The notes beneath the pieces are model-generated. The model was not told the DNA's origin. It saw only the letters and a program-made list of their open reading frames with translations, and searched no databases. From NCBI RefSeq assembly GCF_015557635.1, contig NZ_JADNOP010000003.1, positions 1 to 64,000 of the forward strand: 64,000 bases of DNA. Direction: 5' to 3'. Of this stretch, positions 35,231-42,719 are shown piece after piece. The translations under genes and the position numbers were made by a program. The number at the start of each line of letters is the position of its first letter. Positions within the stretch are counted from its first letter, which is position 1. The stretch is from Fusicatenibacter saccharivorans. Lineage in GTDB: Bacteria; Bacillota; Clostridia; Lachnospirales; Lachnospiraceae.

Positions 35231-35602
35231 ATGAAAAGCACATTTGAAAAAATGGGTGGAACCTACACACTTGGTGCAGACGGAATTTACTATCCGAATC
35301 TTATCAGTACAGATGAAGAACCGCATTATGGGAAATATGGAATGATGCGGAAAACATATCTGAAAGAGCATCGTCCGGCAATGTATTCACTGTATATGTT
35401 GGAAGACAGACTGACAGAACATCTGAATGCTGTAGACAACGAAGCACAGGAGAGGATGGGTATTCTGGTGCGTCAGATGATGGAGAAGCAAGGCGTTACG
35501 GAAGAATTGAAAGCTCGTGATCAGATGGAATGGGTCAGAGCGGTAAACAATATCCGGAATGCTGCAGAAGAGATTGTGTTAAGAGAATTAGTGTATATTT
35601 AA
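35231..35602 (+). CDS. TnpV-family transposon-encoded protein
   Basis: 123 aa. It matches the TnpV family found in Tn4451-like clostridial elements: GGTYTLGADGIYYPNL near the start, YGKYGMMRKTYLKEHRP, and a helical C-terminus (AEEIVLRELVYI). Its function is unknown. AAGGAGG lies 7 nt before the ATG. It is the first gene inside the element, 31 nt after the rlmD stop, and is followed by a terminator. Confidence 0.85.
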   Translation: MKSTFEKMGGTYTLGADGIYYPNLISTDEEPHYGKYGMMRKTYLKEHRPAMYSLYMLEDRLTEHLNAVDNEAQERMGILVRQMMEKQGVTEELKARDQMEWVRAVNNIRNAAEEIVLRELVYI

Positions 35603-35610
35603 GGTAATGG

Positions 35611-35631
35611 AAAGCTCCTTTGGGAGCTTTT
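35611..35631 (+). terminator. Terminator after the TnpV gene
   Basis: AAAGCTCC-TTTG-GGAGCTTTT hairpin, 8 nt after the stop codon. Confidence 0.8.
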
Positions 35632-35685
35632 CATTGATTATAGAAAATTTAAAGATGATAAAGTGTAAGGTGGAGGTAAAATTAT

Positions 35686-36498
35686 ATGAGAGATGATTTT
35701 TCACAAAGAACAAAGGATTTGTTAGCTAATAGAGTTGGATGGAAATGCAGTAATCCTAATTGTAGAAAAGCAACTCGTGGAGCAGGAACAGGAAAAGAGA
35801 ATATCATAAATATTGGAATTGCATCTCATATTACAGCAGCTTCTAAAGGCGGACCAAGGTATGATGAGAACATAACGTCTCAAGAGAGAGCATCAGCAGA
35901 AAATGGAATATGGTTATGCCAGTCGTGTTCAAAATTAATAGATTCAGATGTGAATAGATATACGATTGCTAAATTGAAAAAATGGAAGGAAATTTCAGAG
36001 CAAATGGCAGTTCTTGATTTGGAAGAAGCAACAGCAGAGGAGCAACATGAAGATAAAGAACTTATAAAGTTCTTTGTGCAATGTTTTGATCGTCCAGCAT
36101 TTCAGGATAGAATATATCAAGAAGGAAGAATGGAAGATTTTGATAGGGCTATTGAGGATACTATTATCGCTTTAAATACGGGAGTTCTTAGAACCAGAGA
36201 CGGAAGTATCTTAAAAAAAGCAGACGGAAAATCGTCTGTTGTAAATATAGAGTGGCGGGAGAAGCTTAATACAATTTGTGATATGTTGGTTGCACTAAGA
36301 AAACGATTAAAAATTGCAAAAGACACTGGAGCATATTCATTATATGGAGAAGATGATGTGATGTATTGTTTCTATGACAGAGATTTGGCAATATGGTTTG
36401 ATTCAACAAGGGAAGAAATATTAAAGATATTATCTTCAATTTGTGAAGAAATAGGAATACATGGATTAGGTTTTCCTAGGAAACGGTACGAGTGGTAA
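35686..36498 (+). CDS. HNH-type zinc-binding protein, possible defence cargo
   Basis: 270 aa. Residues 10-105 form an HNH-like treble-clef domain: CSNPNC, SHITAASKGGPRYDE with the core His, and WLCQSC. The C-terminal part (from about 115) is mostly helical, contains FFVQCFDRPAFQDRIY, and matches no family I can name. Proteins with this HNH front domain are often nucleases in anti-phage loci, so a DNA-cutting role is possible, but no partner gene is adjacent. The DNA is markedly AT-rich even for the element, suggesting separate acquisition. GGAGG precedes the ATG. Confidence 0.65.
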   Translation: MRDDFSQRTKDLLANRVGWKCSNPNCRKATRGAGTGKENIINIGIASHITAASKGGPRYDENITSQERASAENGIWLCQSCSKLIDSDVNRYTIAKLKKWKEISEQMAVLDLEEATAEEQHEDKELIKFFVQCFDRPAFQDRIYQEGRMEDFDRAIEDTIIALNTGVLRTRDGSILKKADGKSSVVNIEWREKLNTICDMLVALRKRLKIAKDTGAYSLYGEDDVMYCFYDRDLAIWFDSTREEILKILSSICEEIGIHGLGFPRKRYEW

Positions 36499-36507
36499 CT
36501 GATAATA

Positions 36508-36627
36508 ATGGATAACTGTCATAAAGGGCTATTGGAAGTAATAAAGAATGATGAGCAGTTTACATTCCTGCGTGAAAAATATAGAGATGAAATAAACATG
36601 TTAGAAAATTTAAATAATAATGTGTGA
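36508..36627 (+). CDS. Possible short protein, unknown
   Basis: 39 aa, polar and helical (KNDEQFTFLREKYRDEINML). It starts 10 nt after the HNH gene and ends just before a terminator. No ribosome binding site is visible, so it may be translated by coupling, may be a gene relic, or may not be real. Confidence 0.25.
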   Translation: MDNCHKGLLEVIKNDEQFTFLREKYRDEINMLENLNNNV

Positions 36628-36633
36628 GTATTT

Positions 36634-36667
36634 AAAATCCCGGTGCCCTTATGGTACCGGGATTTTA
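36634..36667. terminator. Bidirectional terminator
   Basis: AAATCCCGGT/ACCGGGATTT, a perfect 10-bp stem flanked by T-rich tails on both strands. It lies between the convergent HNH and relaxase genes. Confidence 0.8.
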
Positions 36668-36691
36668 GAGTAATGCATACATGAAGATTGA

Positions 36692-38401
36692 TTATAATTC
36701 CATATCATGTGACCTTTTCTTAGTTCGAGTAGGTTGATTTCTTCTAACTTCCTGTTTCCTCTGATATTCAAGTTCCCATGCACGATGGGAGAAGACATCA
36801 GGATCTTCCACATTGAGATAATCCACCTCATTGGTTGCAATATCACGACGGTGATAGTCATAATACTTACCAAAAGTACTTTTGAGCTGCTCGATCAGCT
36901 TATCCCGGAAATCAGAACGTATCTGGATTCTGGTGTCCAGCAATTCTGTATACTGTTCAGGTTCAGGACGAAATTTTTCTTCCCGGAAAGCGGCGGCGTC
37001 TTTTTCAAGCTGTTTTTGGAGCGAGATGTCCTGAGAATCCAGGATATCAAGATTGTTATTCATCTGGTCATATTTCTTGGATAGATTTGTCATATCTTTA
37101 TCGGTAGAGCATTGTGTCTGGAAGATTAGCTGCTCTTTCCTTGATTTCAGTTCTTCAATTTCTTCGGTAACAGTGGTAAGCTGCTGATTCAATTTTATAT
37201 GCTGAATGGGATTCAAAATACTGGTTTTCTCTTTTTTTACATTCAGCTCTTTCCGTTCTGTAACTTTAGCTTTGAGTTCCTTTTTAACGGTGTTGTATTT
37301 ATTCAGTATTGGATTAAAATGATTCATCCAGTCATGGATCACTTCTTTTTGCATCTCATTGTGGAGCAAATGATATTGTGTAAAAATCATGTGACTTCGG
37401 ATTGCTTCCAATGTTTCTGCAATTATCGGAACAGACTTTTCTACAGCTTCAGCCAGTTTTGCTACATTTGCTTTTAATTCTCGGAGCATTTTGTTATCCG
37501 CACGAATCTGTCGGTTGATTTCACAGCGGTCTGCTATTATGCCTTTCTTTTCCATATTCTGGGCAATGTAGCCTTCATGGATGGTTGGCTGTTCGGTGAT
37601 TCCCTGATCTGCAAAGCTGCGGTGATCAATGGTAGCATTTATCTGATTACGTGCAAGCATTTTATTTACGGCATCTGCCCAGTTTGCCCGCCAGATGCAA
37701 AGTTGTTCATCACTGTTCCATTGTTCGGAAATAGGATTCTGTCTGCCATATCGGCTGCTCTTGGGGTGTTTATCAATCCGTTCATATCCTTTTTCCTGTG
37801 CAACAGAGGAAGTCAGATATTCTTTCTTTTTCCCAATTTTATAGCGATATTGCTTTTCCCATCCCTGTTTCTGAGCAGTTTTAAATTCAGAAGCAGTAAA
37901 GCCTTTTTCTTGCCCGTCTTTTATACAGAGATATTCTTTTTCCGTTTTATACTGCCATGTTCCATTTTCATTTAGTGGTCGGACAGTAAGAAGAATGTGA
38001 GCATGGGGATTGTGACCATCTGTATCGTGAATGGCAAAATCAGCACACATCCCCATATTTACAAAGTTCTTTTTAATAAAATCTTGAAGAAGAGAAATAT
38101 TGCTGTCTTTATCCAACTCAACGGGGAGTGCGACAACAAATTCTCTTGCAAGTCGGCTGTCTTTGGTCTTTTCGTTTTCTTCCACAGCATTCCAGAGTTG
38201 TTCCCGGTCATTCCATTTCGATGGAGCCATTGGAGGAAGCATCACTTCCTGATAGATCAGACCCTGCTTTCTGGTATAGTCATGCTGAATGCCATCATAA
38301 TCATTGTACATGCGGCTACAGCTCATATAAGCAGAAGCAGCAACAGCAGACCGACCGGAACCACGGCTGACGACTTTGGCTTGCATATGATAAATTGCCA
38401 T
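36692..38401 (-). CDS. MobA/MobL-family relaxase (MOBQ)
   Basis: 569 aa. The N-terminal relaxase domain starts IYHMQAKVVSRGSGRSAVAASAY, typical of MobL, and has the metal-binding His triad in DTDGHNPHAHILLT. Residues 270-520 are a long coiled-coil region. It should nick oriT at 38513/38514 and lead the strand into the recipient. The start at 38401 follows AGGAGGTG; the frame runs upstream to 38482 through the oriT region without another start signal. The gene lies directly beside oriT, as in MOBQ plasmids. Confidence 0.92.
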   Translation of the reverse strand: MAIYHMQAKVVSRGSGRSAVAASAYMSCSRMYNDYDGIQHDYTRKQGLIYQEVMLPPMAPSKWNDREQLWNAVEENEKTKDSRLAREFVVALPVELDKDSNISLLQDFIKKNFVNMGMCADFAIHDTDGHNPHAHILLTVRPLNENGTWQYKTEKEYLCIKDGQEKGFTASEFKTAQKQGWEKQYRYKIGKKKEYLTSSVAQEKGYERIDKHPKSSRYGRQNPISEQWNSDEQLCIWRANWADAVNKMLARNQINATIDHRSFADQGITEQPTIHEGYIAQNMEKKGIIADRCEINRQIRADNKMLRELKANVAKLAEAVEKSVPIIAETLEAIRSHMIFTQYHLLHNEMQKEVIHDWMNHFNPILNKYNTVKKELKAKVTERKELNVKKEKTSILNPIQHIKLNQQLTTVTEEIEELKSRKEQLIFQTQCSTDKDMTNLSKKYDQMNNNLDILDSQDISLQKQLEKDAAAFREEKFRPEPEQYTELLDTRIQIRSDFRDKLIEQLKSTFGKYYDYHRRDIATNEVDYLNVEDPDVFSHRAWELEYQRKQEVRRNQPTRTKKRSHDMEL

Positions 38402-38417
38402 ATCTGGCACCTCCTTT
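38396..38417 (-). promoter_or_regulatory. Start-codon hairpin leader of the relaxase gene (copy 1)
   Basis: A 22-nt block containing TGCCA-TATC-TGGCA and the ribosome binding site overlaps the start codon. The identical block occurs at 38755-38776 before the DUF3847 gene. It could be an operator or an RNA hairpin for joint control. Confidence 0.5.
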
Positions 38418-38478
38418 CGATGTTGCCTGCAACAGCGGATAAAGCCCTCGGCAGAGCGCACGAGCCCCGAAGGGGATA

Positions 38479-38520
38479 CCACTGCCTGATTTATCAGGTG
38501 GTGAGTAAGTGCGCCCTTCG
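38479..38520 (+). other. oriT of RSF1010/R1162 type
   Basis: Inverted repeat CCACTGCCTGA/TCAGGTGGTG (38479-38489 with 38494-38503), followed at once by TAAGTGCGCCCT. This is the nic region of RSF1010-type (MOBQ) plasmids, which are cut between G and C (38513/38514 here). It lies 80 nt upstream of the relaxase start. Confidence 0.85.
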
Positions 38521-38538
38521 GGAGTAGAACTTGTGCGT

Positions 38539-38760
38539 TTACATTCCCCGTAGCCGGATCATCAGCTCCCGTTTCAGGGAATCTAAATCCATTTCTTTAA
38601 TATGGGGAACAATACTTTCCAGAATGGCTCCTTCCTGGACTAATCGGTGTGTTCTGGCATCACGTTCTTTTTTGCGATTTCTTGCTTCGGCTTCTTCCTG
38701 GCGGTGTCTTGCCTGTAAAAGTGCTTTTTCTTCCGGTGTCATGATTCTTTTATCTGCCAT
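38539..38760 (-). CDS. DUF3847-type mobilization accessory protein
   Basis: 73 aa, highly charged and helical (TPEEKALLQARHRQEEAEARNRKKERD), like the DUF3847 proteins found next to MobA/L relaxases on clostridial elements. It probably assists the relaxosome. The start at 38760 has AGGAGGTG in a leader identical to that of the relaxase. It lies just across oriT from the relaxase gene. Confidence 0.75.
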   Translation of the reverse strand: MADKRIMTPEEKALLQARHRQEEAEARNRKKERDARTHRLVQEGAILESIVPHIKEMDLDSLKRELMIRLRGM

Positions 38761-38776
38761 ATCTGGCACCTCCTTT
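38755..38776 (-). promoter_or_regulatory. Start-codon hairpin leader of the DUF3847 gene (copy 2)
   Basis: Identical in 22 nt to 38396-38417, including TGCCA/TGGCA arms, ribosome binding site and start codon. Confidence 0.5.
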
Positions 38777-38820
38777 TTATGCCCGTATCCGGGCAGTTTT
38801 GGTTTTAAAATCTTTTGGTT

Positions 38821-38898
38821 TGGTACTATGGTTTTAGATAACTGACAGTGGCATATTTCTGGTAATAAATGAGGAAAGAAAGTAGTACCACTGTCAGT
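38821..38898. promoter_or_regulatory. Competing inverted repeats upstream of the mobilization genes
   Basis: ACTGACAGTGG (38841-38851) pairs perfectly with CCACTGTCAGT (38888-38898). TGGTACTA (38821-38828) pairs with TAGTACCA (38883-38890), sharing three bases with the first pairing, so the two stems exclude each other. The region lies between the DnaC-like and DUF3847 genes. A separate GCCCG/CGGGC hairpin sits near 38779. Confidence 0.4.
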
Positions 38899-38930
38899 GA
38901 AAAGTAATCATTGTGTTATACTTCTTCGAG

Positions 38931-39788
38931 TCAATTCTGGTTCGGAGCATGATTGTTCAACAGGATTTTTTTCGCCTGTTTTAAATTAGCTGTTGCATTG
39001 TCCTGACGAATATTCCGGTTATTGATACGGACAGGAATACATCTCTCCAGAATACGGTCATAAATTCGTTTGTGTGCGATATCAGCGGCATTATTCAGCT
39101 CTGATAAAGTGAGATTGGTCGTTATGATCAGAGGCTTTTTACTGCGATAACGACTGTCGATCACATTGAATACCTGTTCCAGTGCAAAGTCAGAGTTCCG
39201 CTCAATTCCGAGATCATCAATAATCAGAAGACTGTAGCGGTTTAAGTTGTTGATGAACTGGTTTCTGTCTTCAAAATGCATTCCGGTAAGGGTATTCAGA
39301 ATCCGGGAAAAGTTGGTCATCAGTACAGGAACGCCTTTTTCCAGCAGGGCATTGGCAATGCAGCCTGCAAAAAAAGATTTTCCAGTACCGACATCACCCC
39401 AGATGAGAAGTCCGGAGGCGTTTGCTTTCATCTCTTCCCAGTTGCTTACATAATTGTGTGCCAGTTTTATTTCCGGATTGATGCCGTTATCCCTGGCAAA
39501 AGTGTAGTCATAGAGTGCTTTGTCCTGTAAGCCGCTGGTTTTAAGATGCTCTATTTCCATTTGTTTTTCATGAAGTTTTCTCTGGGCTTCTTCCTGCTCA
39601 AAGATTTTCTGCTGGCATTTACAGCGAATAGAAGGAATAAGAACTTTTCCCTGTAATTCATGCCGGCATTGTCTTGGCGTATTGCATTTGGAACAGTAGA
39701 TCAGGTGGTCTGTTTCGTTAAAATATTCATCAGGCTGAAGCTCTCTGCTTGGTGTTATAGCGGTTGCTTTTTCTGTAAATCTTGTCAT
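38931..39788 (-). CDS. DnaC/IstB-like ATP-binding helicase loader
   Basis: 285 aa. An N-terminal cysteine-rich zinc ribbon (CSKCNTPRQC, then CKC) is followed by an AAA+ ATPase with Walker A GDVGTGKSFF and Walker B SLLIIDDLG. The fold is that of DnaC/DnaI helicase loaders on clostridial plasmids and integrative elements. It probably loads the replicative helicase when the element replicates. It overlaps the RepA-like gene by 4 nt. Confidence 0.88.
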   Translation of the reverse strand: MTRFTEKATAITPSRELQPDEYFNETDHLIYCSKCNTPRQCRHELQGKVLIPSIRCKCQQKIFEQEEAQRKLHEKQMEIEHLKTSGLQDKALYDYTFARDNGINPEIKLAHNYVSNWEEMKANASGLLIWGDVGTGKSFFAGCIANALLEKGVPVLMTNFSRILNTLTGMHFEDRNQFINNLNRYSLLIIDDLGIERNSDFALEQVFNVIDSRYRSKKPLIITTNLTLSELNNAADIAHKRIYDRILERCIPVRINNRNIRQDNATANLKQAKKILLNNHAPNQN

Positions 39789-40501
39789 AGTGTTTCGTAT
39801 TCCTCACTTTCGTAATTTCTTTGCCGGGAAGCAGGATGATCCTGTCTTGCCCAACTGATGATGGTAGCTGCATGGTTCTGATATTGCTTTCCGGTAGAAG
39901 CCATATAACCGGATAAGCGTTCAATATAATCCTTCCAGTCAGGGATTGTCTGCCGGATATCTTCAAGCTCTTTTTCTGACAGAAAAACATTTTGAAATTT
40001 TCCATAGGGTGAGAGTGGCTCCTTACTCCCTCTTTTTTCTAAATTGTTCTTTTTTATCTCTTTCTTATTACCAGACAGTTTTCTGTCTGTATCAGGAAAA
40101 GAATCCTGTCTGTCAATAGGACAGTTTTCTGTCTGTCTTAGGGAAAGAAATCTGTCTGTATAGTGGATGGTTTCTTTTGGGAGTTTTACATAAATCCGAT
40201 TGGGCTGTCCGGGTCCCTGCCGTTTTCGGAAGATAAGCTCCTGTTTTTCCAGTACTGCCAGAGCAGTTTTAACCGTCATCTGGCTTTTATGGAGAACGTC
40301 TGCCAGTGCTTCAATTGTAAAGTAAATGAACACATGACCATTGATATCTGACCAGCCCTCATTTTTCTGGGAAAGCCTTGCCCGGTCGAGCAGGATAATA
40401 TAAAGCATTTTGGCAGTTTCGTTTATTTCCATGTCCAGAAGAAAACGGGGAAACATCATATAAGATGGCAGGTTGGTGTCTGCTGTCAGAAAGTCCGTCA
40501 T
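39785..40501 (-). CDS. RepA N-terminal-domain replication initiator
   Basis: 238 aa. The first 120 residues match the RepA_N replication initiator domain with its winged helix (YMMFPRFLLDMEINETAKMLYIILLDRA, then LADVLHKSQMTVKTALAVLE). The rest is polar and ends in a helical domain (FLSEKELEDIRQTIPDWKDYIERLSGYM). RepA_N proteins start replication of plasmids and of some integrative elements. GGAGGTG precedes the start, and the gene is coupled to the DnaC-like gene. Confidence 0.82.
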   Translation of the reverse strand: MTDFLTADTNLPSYMMFPRFLLDMEINETAKMLYIILLDRARLSQKNEGWSDINGHVFIYFTIEALADVLHKSQMTVKTALAVLEKQELIFRKRQGPGQPNRIYVKLPKETIHYTDRFLSLRQTENCPIDRQDSFPDTDRKLSGNKKEIKKNNLEKRGSKEPLSPYGKFQNVFLSEKELEDIRQTIPDWKDYIERLSGYMASTGKQYQNHAATIISWARQDHPASRQRNYESEEYETL

Positions 40502-40519
40502 GTGTTCACCTCCAATCAG

Positions 40520-40903
40520 TTATTCTCCAAGAAAATCCCAGTCTACATCACTATCTGGCTGTGAATTTTCAGGTGTTGGAAAGGACGCCCTGATTTGGGG
40601 CTCCCTTTGCGCCATGCCTGTAGTCAGTCCGGAAAGAAAAAGTGGCAATGCCTGTTTCAGACTGTTTTCCACTGCATCTACAATCTGTTTCACAAAAAGT
40701 TCTTCCCGTTCTCTTGTTTCCAGATAAGGATCAGCCTGTGTGCGGTAGTAGCGGTCAAAATAATCTACCAGTGCAAGAGAGATTACCTGACTGTAAGATT
40801 TAAAATCCTGCCTGTCCATTGTCTGTAAATATTCCCAGGCTCTCCGCTGCTGTTCTTTGCCCAGATTAAAGCGCAGGTTGGTGTTGCGGATATTGTTCTG
40901 CAT
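40520..40903 (-). CDS. ParR-like centromere-binding protein
   Basis: 127 aa. The N-terminal ribbon-helix-helix-like part (NLRFNLGKEQQRRAWEYLQTMDRQDFKSYSQVISLALVDY) and an acidic, disordered C-terminus (PDSDVDWDFLGE) are the layout of ParR adaptors, whose tail binds the ParM filament. AGGAGGGG precedes the start. It lies directly after the ParM-like gene with a 3-nt gap. Confidence 0.7.
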   Translation of the reverse strand: MQNNIRNTNLRFNLGKEQQRRAWEYLQTMDRQDFKSYSQVISLALVDYFDRYYRTQADPYLETREREELFVKQIVDAVENSLKQALPLFLSGLTTGMAQREPQIRASFPTPENSQPDSDVDWDFLGE

Positions 40904-40906
40904 GGT

Positions 40907-41824
40907 TTATCCCCTCCTTTTCAGGCTCATATAAGCCAGAGATTCGTAACCTTTGGCGGTGGCGCAGATGTCATCAATGATGGTGACTCGTGATTTGTCA
41001 TACGTTCCGAAGTTACGGATCAGGCATCCACCACCGCCAACCACATACAGGCGCATCAGGTCAGGATTGTATTCATATTTGCGGAGCGTGGAAAAAAGTT
41101 CTGCCACATACTGTCTGGCAATAGAACTGATACAATCCAGATATGGTGCTGAAATGTCAGCGGTTCCAAACCGCAGAATCTGTTCTACTGTGGATTCTTC
41201 AATTTTCACTCCGAATTTGTCCAGAACAGCGTTCTTTGCGGCAATCATGCATTGGTTTACACCAAGTTTTTCTGTCCAGCATCGGCTCTCCTGAGCTTTC
41301 TTATTGTTGATATACAGAATGTTCATGGTTCCGTTTCCGATATCTGCAAGGAGATTGGTTCCCTTGAAATTTCCGAGTTGGTTTACGATAGCCGGATACC
41401 CTTGTGGGTAAAGACTGCATCCCGCAAAGCGGAGATGATACTCTTTGCCGTTAAAACGGTAATGGACTTCTGGATTCTGGAGCAGATAGGAACGAAAAGC
41501 TTCTCTTTGATTTCTGATCCATGTCAGAGGAAGTCCGGCAGCCAGATGAACATCTGCTTCACGGATGGAAAAGATATTCATTTCCCTTGCAATAGCCATT
41601 AGTGTCAGAAGATAATATTCTTCGTCCATAGCTTTATCCGGGATAAATTCTTTGTGTCCTTCGCCAATCCGGTAGTAAATGCCGTTATATTCCAGAATAT
41701 TTCCGGTGAAGATTGGTTCTGTTTCATAGGCTTTGATTCCGGTTGGCGTGACGGTGTTTGCTGTTTTCATATTGCCGTAGCCATGATCTACAGCAATGAT
41801 TTTTGTGTTTCTGAGTTCTCGCAT
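40907..41824 (-). CDS. ParM/StbA-like actin-type segregation ATPase
   Basis: 305 aa. It shows the actin-like fold: phosphate-1 motif IIAVDHGYGNMK, second phosphate loop LLADIGNGTMN and adenosine motif VVGGGGCLI. ParM filaments push replicated plasmid copies apart. The start at 41824 follows CGGAGGT; a longer frame to 42004 is unsupported. The downstream ParR-like gene completes the pair. The parC centromere is probably in the 200 nt upstream, where GTACC-N5-GGTAC lies near 41868. Confidence 0.82.
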   Translation of the reverse strand: MRELRNTKIIAVDHGYGNMKTANTVTPTGIKAYETEPIFTGNILEYNGIYYRIGEGHKEFIPDKAMDEEYYLLTLMAIAREMNIFSIREADVHLAAGLPLTWIRNQREAFRSYLLQNPEVHYRFNGKEYHLRFAGCSLYPQGYPAIVNQLGNFKGTNLLADIGNGTMNILYINNKKAQESRCWTEKLGVNQCMIAAKNAVLDKFGVKIEESTVEQILRFGTADISAPYLDCISSIARQYVAELFSTLRKYEYNPDLMRLYVVGGGGCLIRNFGTYDKSRVTIIDDICATAKGYESLAYMSLKRRG

Positions 41825-41992
41825 AAAAAATACCTCCGTTTTCGTATTGATTGATTCAGCAGGTCGTACCGGTGTGGTACTGCTTTGCTGTGAGATAAGC
41901 ATACGAAAATCGGAGGAAAAAGGCATTGAGGGGAAATTGAGCTGGAATTGAGAAAAAAGATATATTGTGCTTACGTTCTTCATGTACTCTTG

Positions 41993-42022
41993 TTGTGATT
42001 TCATTGTTTTTTATCGTATAAT
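41993..42022 (+). promoter_or_regulatory. Promoter of the two-component/ABC cargo operon
   Basis: TTGTGA (41993-41998), an 18-nt spacer and a perfect TATAAT (42017-42022), 22 nt before the response regulator start. Confidence 0.65.
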
Positions 42023-42044
42023 ATGGATACTGGAGGTGGTTTGG

Positions 42045-42719
42045 ATGAAATACAAGATTTTAGTTGTCGATGATGATAAAGAATTGGTGAAAATGCTTTG
42101 TAGTTATTTTAATATGAAACAATATGAAACCATTACGGCTACAGACGGAATGGAAGCATTAAATAAAATAAAAATGAAACCGGATATTATTTTGTTGGAT
42201 ATCAATATGCCACGCATGGATGGGATTGAAGTATGTCGTCTGATACGCAGTAAAGTGTTATGCCCGATTTTGTTTCTAACAGCAAGAGTTGATGAAGATG
42301 ATAAAATTAATGGGTTGCTTTCGGGTGGGGATGACTATATTACGAAACCATTTAGTCTTCGGGAGTTGGAAGCAAGGATTGTCACAAACATAAAGAGAGA
42401 AGAAAGGCATCAACAAAAAACGGAATACCGTTTCATGGATGAAATGCTGATTGATTATTCTGAAAAAATAGTAGCTATAGCCGGACACAGGATGGAGTTC
42501 ACAAAAATTGAATATCAGATTATTGAATTCTTATCCATGCATCCAGGGCAGGTGTTTGATAAAGAACGTATATATGCACAAGTCTGTGGATATGATGCGG
42601 AAGGGGACAGTAGAACGATAACGGAATTAGTACGGCGTATAAGGAAAAAAATAGCGGATTATTCAGAAAAAGAATACATAGAAACTGTATGGGGGATTGG
42701 ATACCGATGGAAAAAATAA
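42045..42719 (+). CDS. OmpR-family response regulator (VanR-like)
   Basis: 224 aa. The receiver domain has phosphoacceptor in IILLDINMPRMDG and Lys in ITKPFSLREL. The winged-helix output domain runs from MEFTKIEYQIIEFL to VWGIGYRW. The start at 42045 follows GGAGGTGG. It overlaps the kinase gene by 13 nt. It is first in a five-gene operon with the kinase and an ABC-2 exporter, an arrangement used for sensing and removing peptide antibiotics. Confidence 0.92.
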   Translation: MKYKILVVDDDKELVKMLCSYFNMKQYETITATDGMEALNKIKMKPDIILLDINMPRMDGIEVCRLIRSKVLCPILFLTARVDEDDKINGLLSGGDDYITKPFSLRELEARIVTNIKREERHQQKTEYRFMDEMLIDYSEKIVAIAGHRMEFTKIEYQIIEFLSMHPGQVFDKERIYAQVCGYDAEGDSRTITELVRRIRKKIADYSEKEYIETVWGIGYRWKK

